Source of the DNA: Nitrosomonas sp.
GTDB taxonomy: Bacteria > Pseudomonadota > Gammaproteobacteria > Burkholderiales > Nitrosomonadaceae
Assembly: GCA_003514765.1 (NCBI GenBank)
Contig: DOOY01000258.1
Location: 1-10,976, forward strand
Length of the DNA stretch: 10,976 nt
Direction: 5' to 3'
Shown: positions 8,755-10,976 of the stretch, one piece after another
How the letters are laid out: the number at the start of each line of letters is the position of its first letter
Position numbering within the stretch: the stretch's first letter is position 1
Notes under the pieces: model-generated
Databases searched by the model: none
What the model was told of the DNA's origin: nothing
What the model saw: only the letters and a program-made list of their open reading frames with translations
Translations under genes and position numbers: made by a program

Positions 8755-9420
8755 CTACAGCATCTGAAAAAGTTGGCTGGATCATGCGTCTCGCGCCATT
8801 TGGAACTATGGCATTTTATTGCCACTGGTTGCTACGCAGGATATCGGCCTGCTCACCACCTTAGTCAAGTTTATCGCAATCGTAATGGGCACCACATTAC
8901 TGCATGGTCTGTCAGTGCTGCCTCTGATTCTTTATCTGACAACCGGCATGACGCCATTAAAATTCTGGCGGGGTGCACGTGAAGCGCTTATTACCGCTTT
9001 CGCCACCAGCTCCAGCGCCGCGACCCTACCTGTCTGTCACGCTGCGTGTACCGAGCAGCATCTGCACATTAAGCGCGATATCGCGGGATTTGTTATTCCC
9101 CTCGGCGCCACCATGAATATGGACGGCACCGCAACTATACGAAGCCACTACAGCACTTTTTATCGCGAATCTGGTAGGTGTCGAGCCAAGCTTAATGCAA
9201 CAATTGATTGTTTTCATTACCGCCATGTTAGCTGCAATGGGGGCACCCGGCATCCCCAGCACCGGCATGGTAACCATGGTTGTCGTTTTGCAGGCTGTAG
9301 GACTACCTGCCGAAGCAATTGCCATTCTTACCGGTAGACCGTTTATTGGATACGATACGTACCATGGTCAATGTTGAGGGCGATATGATAGGCAGCCTGG
9401 TCGTGCAAAAATGGACACAC
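8755..9420 (+). pseudogene. Dicarboxylate/amino acid:cation symporter (DAACS) remnant, frameshifted
   Basis: Only the C-terminal half of a GltP/DctA-type sodium- or proton-coupled symporter can be read, and only by changing frame. Piece 1 (about 8755-8818) reads IMRLAPFGTMAF. Piece 2, in another frame (about 8819-9131), contains AFATSSSAATLPV, the serine-rich re-entrant hairpin, and GFVIPLGATMNMDGTA, the hallmark transport motif. Piece 3 (about 9135-9333) reads LYEATTALFIANLVGV and then AAMGAPGIPSTGMVTM. Piece 4 (9334-9420) reads VDRLLDTIRTMVNVEGD, the substrate/cation-binding helix. Likely lesions are one extra A at 9133-9134, one extra base near 9328-9331, a shift near 8815, and a duplicated tgtc at 9031-9038. 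There is no start codon and no N-terminal half. It lies opposite to all neighbours and its end approaches the 3' end of the HD-GYP gene. No insertion sequence is visible at its edges. Confidence 0.9.
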
Positions 9421-9457
9421 CGAACTAACACGAATCGGATAGATCGGATAGGCCTGA

Positions 9458-10606
9458 TCAAACAGGCTCATCATCACGAAAGCGTTGCTGGATTTCCAAT
9501 ATCTTGTCTGGGTTTTTCAACAGCGCTTTCACACAATCACGGTCCAGTTTAGTATTGGATAGTTGCTGCAGCAAGGCAAAGGCTTTTTCGTTGCTCCAAG
9601 GCACCTTATATGCACGACGTGAAGTCAAAGCGTCAAACACATCGGCAACGGCACTAATGCGCGCCTCAATCGGAATCTCATCGCCTTTCAAACCTTTTGG
9701 ATAACCACTGCCATCTACCGCTTCATGGTGATACTCAGCAATGTTACGCATGATATTTACATGACCCAAAGCATATAAACTAAAGTCTTCAAGAATAGAA
9801 TCAATGATTTCCCGACCTTTTCCCGGATGCGTCTTCATAATATTGAATTCTTCATCGCTCAGTTTGCCAGGTTTACGTAAAATACTATCTGGAATGCCGA
9901 TCTTGCCGACATCATGTAACGGTGAGAACAAAAAAATATGTTCAATCTGCTCATCGCTGATGTTATAGTCGGCCGCCAGCTCGCGTGCAATGAGACGTGC
10001 ATAATGTGCGGTACGGTCAATATGCATACCCGTTTCAATATCCCGGTAATGCGTCATACTGCGTGTTGCCTGCACAGCAGAAACAAGTGTTCGAATGGCT
10101 GTCAATTCGTTGATTACCATGAGTGCAATCAAATGGCCATAAATATCAATCTGACGTAATACTTTCGGTGTAAACGGATGTTCCTCGAGGGAGTTAAAAA
10201 ATAAAAAGCCGACAAAAGCGCCACTTTGATAAAGTGGCATTGTATAGCTCGCTTTGTAACCTTTGGCAGCTATTCGCCTGGTATGCTCATGCTTGCCTTT
10301 GGTAAAAATGTTTAAATCCTGGACCAGACGCGGGCGGCGGTGTTCAATGATCTCGCGTAATGATGGTGCAGCACCGAGTGGTGCCTCGTAGGTAACAAAA
10401 GGATGTTCATCGCCTTCGGTACTGTGTGCATAAGTCTTGAGCATCTCTGTTTGTTCATCAAACAAAGCGATAGCCAAGCGACTTATAAAAGGAAAATCCT
10501 GAAGAATAATCTGGTGTATAAAACTTAGCTTATCTGATAAGGGAATATCCTCATGCAACTGCGCAAGTGTATCTTGGTGTGCAAATAAATCTTCTTTCTG
10601 TTGCAA
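9458..10606 (-). CDS. GAF-HD-GYP cyclic-di-GMP phosphodiesterase
   Basis: About 382 residues. The N-terminal part (about 25-165) looks like a GAF sensor domain (AIALFDEQ, SYTMPLYQSGAFVGFLFF); its ligand cannot be told. The C-terminal part is an HD-GYP domain, which hydrolyses the second messenger cyclic di-GMP. Its metal and substrate residues look complete: H195 and R198 in GMHIDR, HDVGKIGIPD at 231-240, H260 in THPGKG, HHEAVDGSGYPKGL from 293 with GYP at 301-303, and ADVFDALTS from 321. There is no signal peptide or membrane helix, so it is cytoplasmic. Start: the frame opens at TTG 10610-10612, but TTG at 10604-10606 has AAGG eight bases upstream and is preferred; an in-frame stop excludes anything longer. 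It follows fliE on the same strand, which suggests a role in lowering c-di-GMP to favour motility. Confidence 0.93.
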   Translation of the reverse strand: MQQKEDLFAHQDTLAQLHEDIPLSDKLSFIHQIILQDFPFISRLAIALFDEQTEMLKTYAHSTEGDEHPFVTYEAPLGAAPSLREIIEHRRPRLVQDLNIFTKGKHEHTRRIAAKGYKASYTMPLYQSGAFVGFLFFNSLEEHPFTPKVLRQIDIYGHLIALMVINELTAIRTLVSAVQATRSMTHYRDIETGMHIDRTAHYARLIARELAADYNISDEQIEHIFLFSPLHDVGKIGIPDSILRKPGKLSDEEFNIMKTHPGKGREIIDSILEDFSLYALGHVNIMRNIAEYHHEAVDGSGYPKGLKGDEIPIEARISAVADVFDALTSRRAYKVPWSNEKAFALLQQLSNTKLDRDCVKALLKNPDKILEIQQRFRDDEPV

Positions 10607-10679
10607 AGTCAATGCCTTTTTCTTTTAGACCAAATCACGTAACCTGTTTTTTATACAATTTAACAATATAAGGGAATTG

Positions 10680-10753
10680 AAAAAAGCATAGGATAGCTGT
10701 CAAACACATTAGATTTCTGGCATCATTAAACATTGTACCGACAGAAGCCTATG
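10680..10753 (-). terminator. Terminator-like interrupted hairpin with T-tract after fliE
   Basis: On the minus strand, about 25 bases after the fliE stop, CATAGG (10753-10748) and CTGTC (10744-10740) are matched in order by GACAG (10701-10697) and CCTATG (10692-10687). This gives 11 base pairs with a small internal loop and a 38-base apical loop. The stem is followed one base later by six T residues (10685-10680), the layout of an intrinsic terminator. The large apical loop and modest GC content weaken it. If it works, it ends the flagellar transcript and leaves the phosphodiesterase gene to its own promoter or to read-through. Confidence 0.45.
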
Positions 10754-10778
10754 ACAAATGAAATAAACATAAAACGTA

Positions 10779-10976
10779 TTACACTTGCATGTTCATGATT
10801 TCCTGATAAGCAGTCACTAACTTATTACGTACCTGCACCATAGACTGAAAAGACACATTGGCTTTTTGCAAAGAAATCATCACTTCGTGCAAATCCGTAT
10901 TGGATTCTCCACTCACAAAATCTTTGCTTAACTGTTTTGCTGCCTGCTGTGTATCATTTACCTTATCTACAGCGGC
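10779..10976 (-). CDS. fliE: Flagellar hook-basal body protein FliE, C-terminal part
   Basis: FliE links the MS ring to the proximal rod of the flagellar basal body and is exported by the flagellar type III apparatus. Only the last 65 residues lie in the window; the start is beyond the right edge. The visible part has the conserved FliE C-terminus: a Gln/Ala-rich helix, then [20 protein letters not shown] and [20 protein letters not shown] ending in TAA at 10779-10781. The motifs DLHEV, QKA..SFQ, VRNK and AYQEIM are diagnostic, and the gene usually heads the fliEFGHIJ cluster. Here it is the last flagellar gene before a non-flagellar neighbour, so the rest of the locus presumably lies to the right of the window, possibly divergently transcribed. 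Confidence 0.93.
   Translation of the reverse strand, partial: AAVDKVNDTQQAAKQLSKDFVSGESNTDLHEVMISLQKANVSFQSMVQVRNKLVTAYQEIMNMQV

Noticed and set aside
8819..9337. Plus-strand open frame of 172 codons that could be annotated as a hypothetical or short transporter protein
   Set aside because: It starts at TTG, changes from perfect DAACS sequence to nonsense after NMDGTA, and the homology continues in another frame; it is one piece of the pseudogene.
9434..9451. Tandem duplication of the 9-mer atcggatag
   Set aside because: Two copies only, in decaying DNA between the pseudogene and the HD-GYP stop; no sign of a repeat family or attachment site.
9452..9467. Hairpin GCCTG-loop-CAGGC at the HD-GYP stop as terminator
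   Set aside because: Five base pairs and no T-tract following; too weak to call.
10698..10703. Perfect TTGACA on the minus strand as -35 of the HD-GYP gene
   Set aside because: The 17-base spacing lands on TCAATT, and the hexamer overlaps the terminator-like stem; TATATT further on is 27 bases away.

Overview
The window looks like a stretch of a betaproteobacterial chromosome. The protein style and the combination of genes suggest an ammonia oxidiser of the Nitrosomonas group, but this is inference from familiarity, with no search behind it. Every intact gene lies on the minus strand; the only plus-strand gene trace is a decayed transporter.

Positions 15-8011, read right to left, hold a classic conserved housekeeping cluster: ndk, rlmN, pilF/pilW, rodZ, ispG, hisS, a YfgM-like anchored TPR protein and bamB. 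It covers nucleotide homeostasis, 23S rRNA/tRNA methylation, type IV pilus pilotin, cell-shape scaffold, isoprenoid synthesis, histidyl-tRNA charging and outer-membrane protein assembly. Junctions are very tight (4-nt overlap rlmN/pilF, 1-nt gap pilF/rodZ, 1-nt overlap ispG/hisS, about 26 nt yfgM/bamB), which points to translational coupling in one long transcript. Larger gaps of about 60-70 nt sit between rodZ and ispG and between hisS and yfgM. In related genomes der usually follows bamB; only 14 nt remain here.

Positions 8082-8489 hold a small exported rhodanese. From 8490 to about 8755 there is non-coding DNA with one weak promoter candidate. Positions of about 8755-9420 (plus strand) carry the C-terminal half of a dicarboxylate/amino acid:cation symporter (DAACS family) spread over three reading frames: a clear pseudogene.

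Positions 9458-10606 encode a GAF-HD-GYP cyclic-di-GMP phosphodiesterase with an apparently complete metal site. Upstream of it lies the 3' end of fliE (10779-window end), the flagellar hook-basal body protein, followed by a terminator-like hairpin with a T-tract. The phosphodiesterase therefore sits at the edge of a flagellar locus and probably influences the motile/sessile switch.

I did not find a CRISPR array, insertion sequence, tRNA, rRNA, or any convincing undescribed system. The points most worth a second look are the symporter remnant, the long acidic N-terminal extension of RodZ, the exported rhodanese with an atypical active-site loop, and the terminator/phosphodiesterase arrangement behind fliE.
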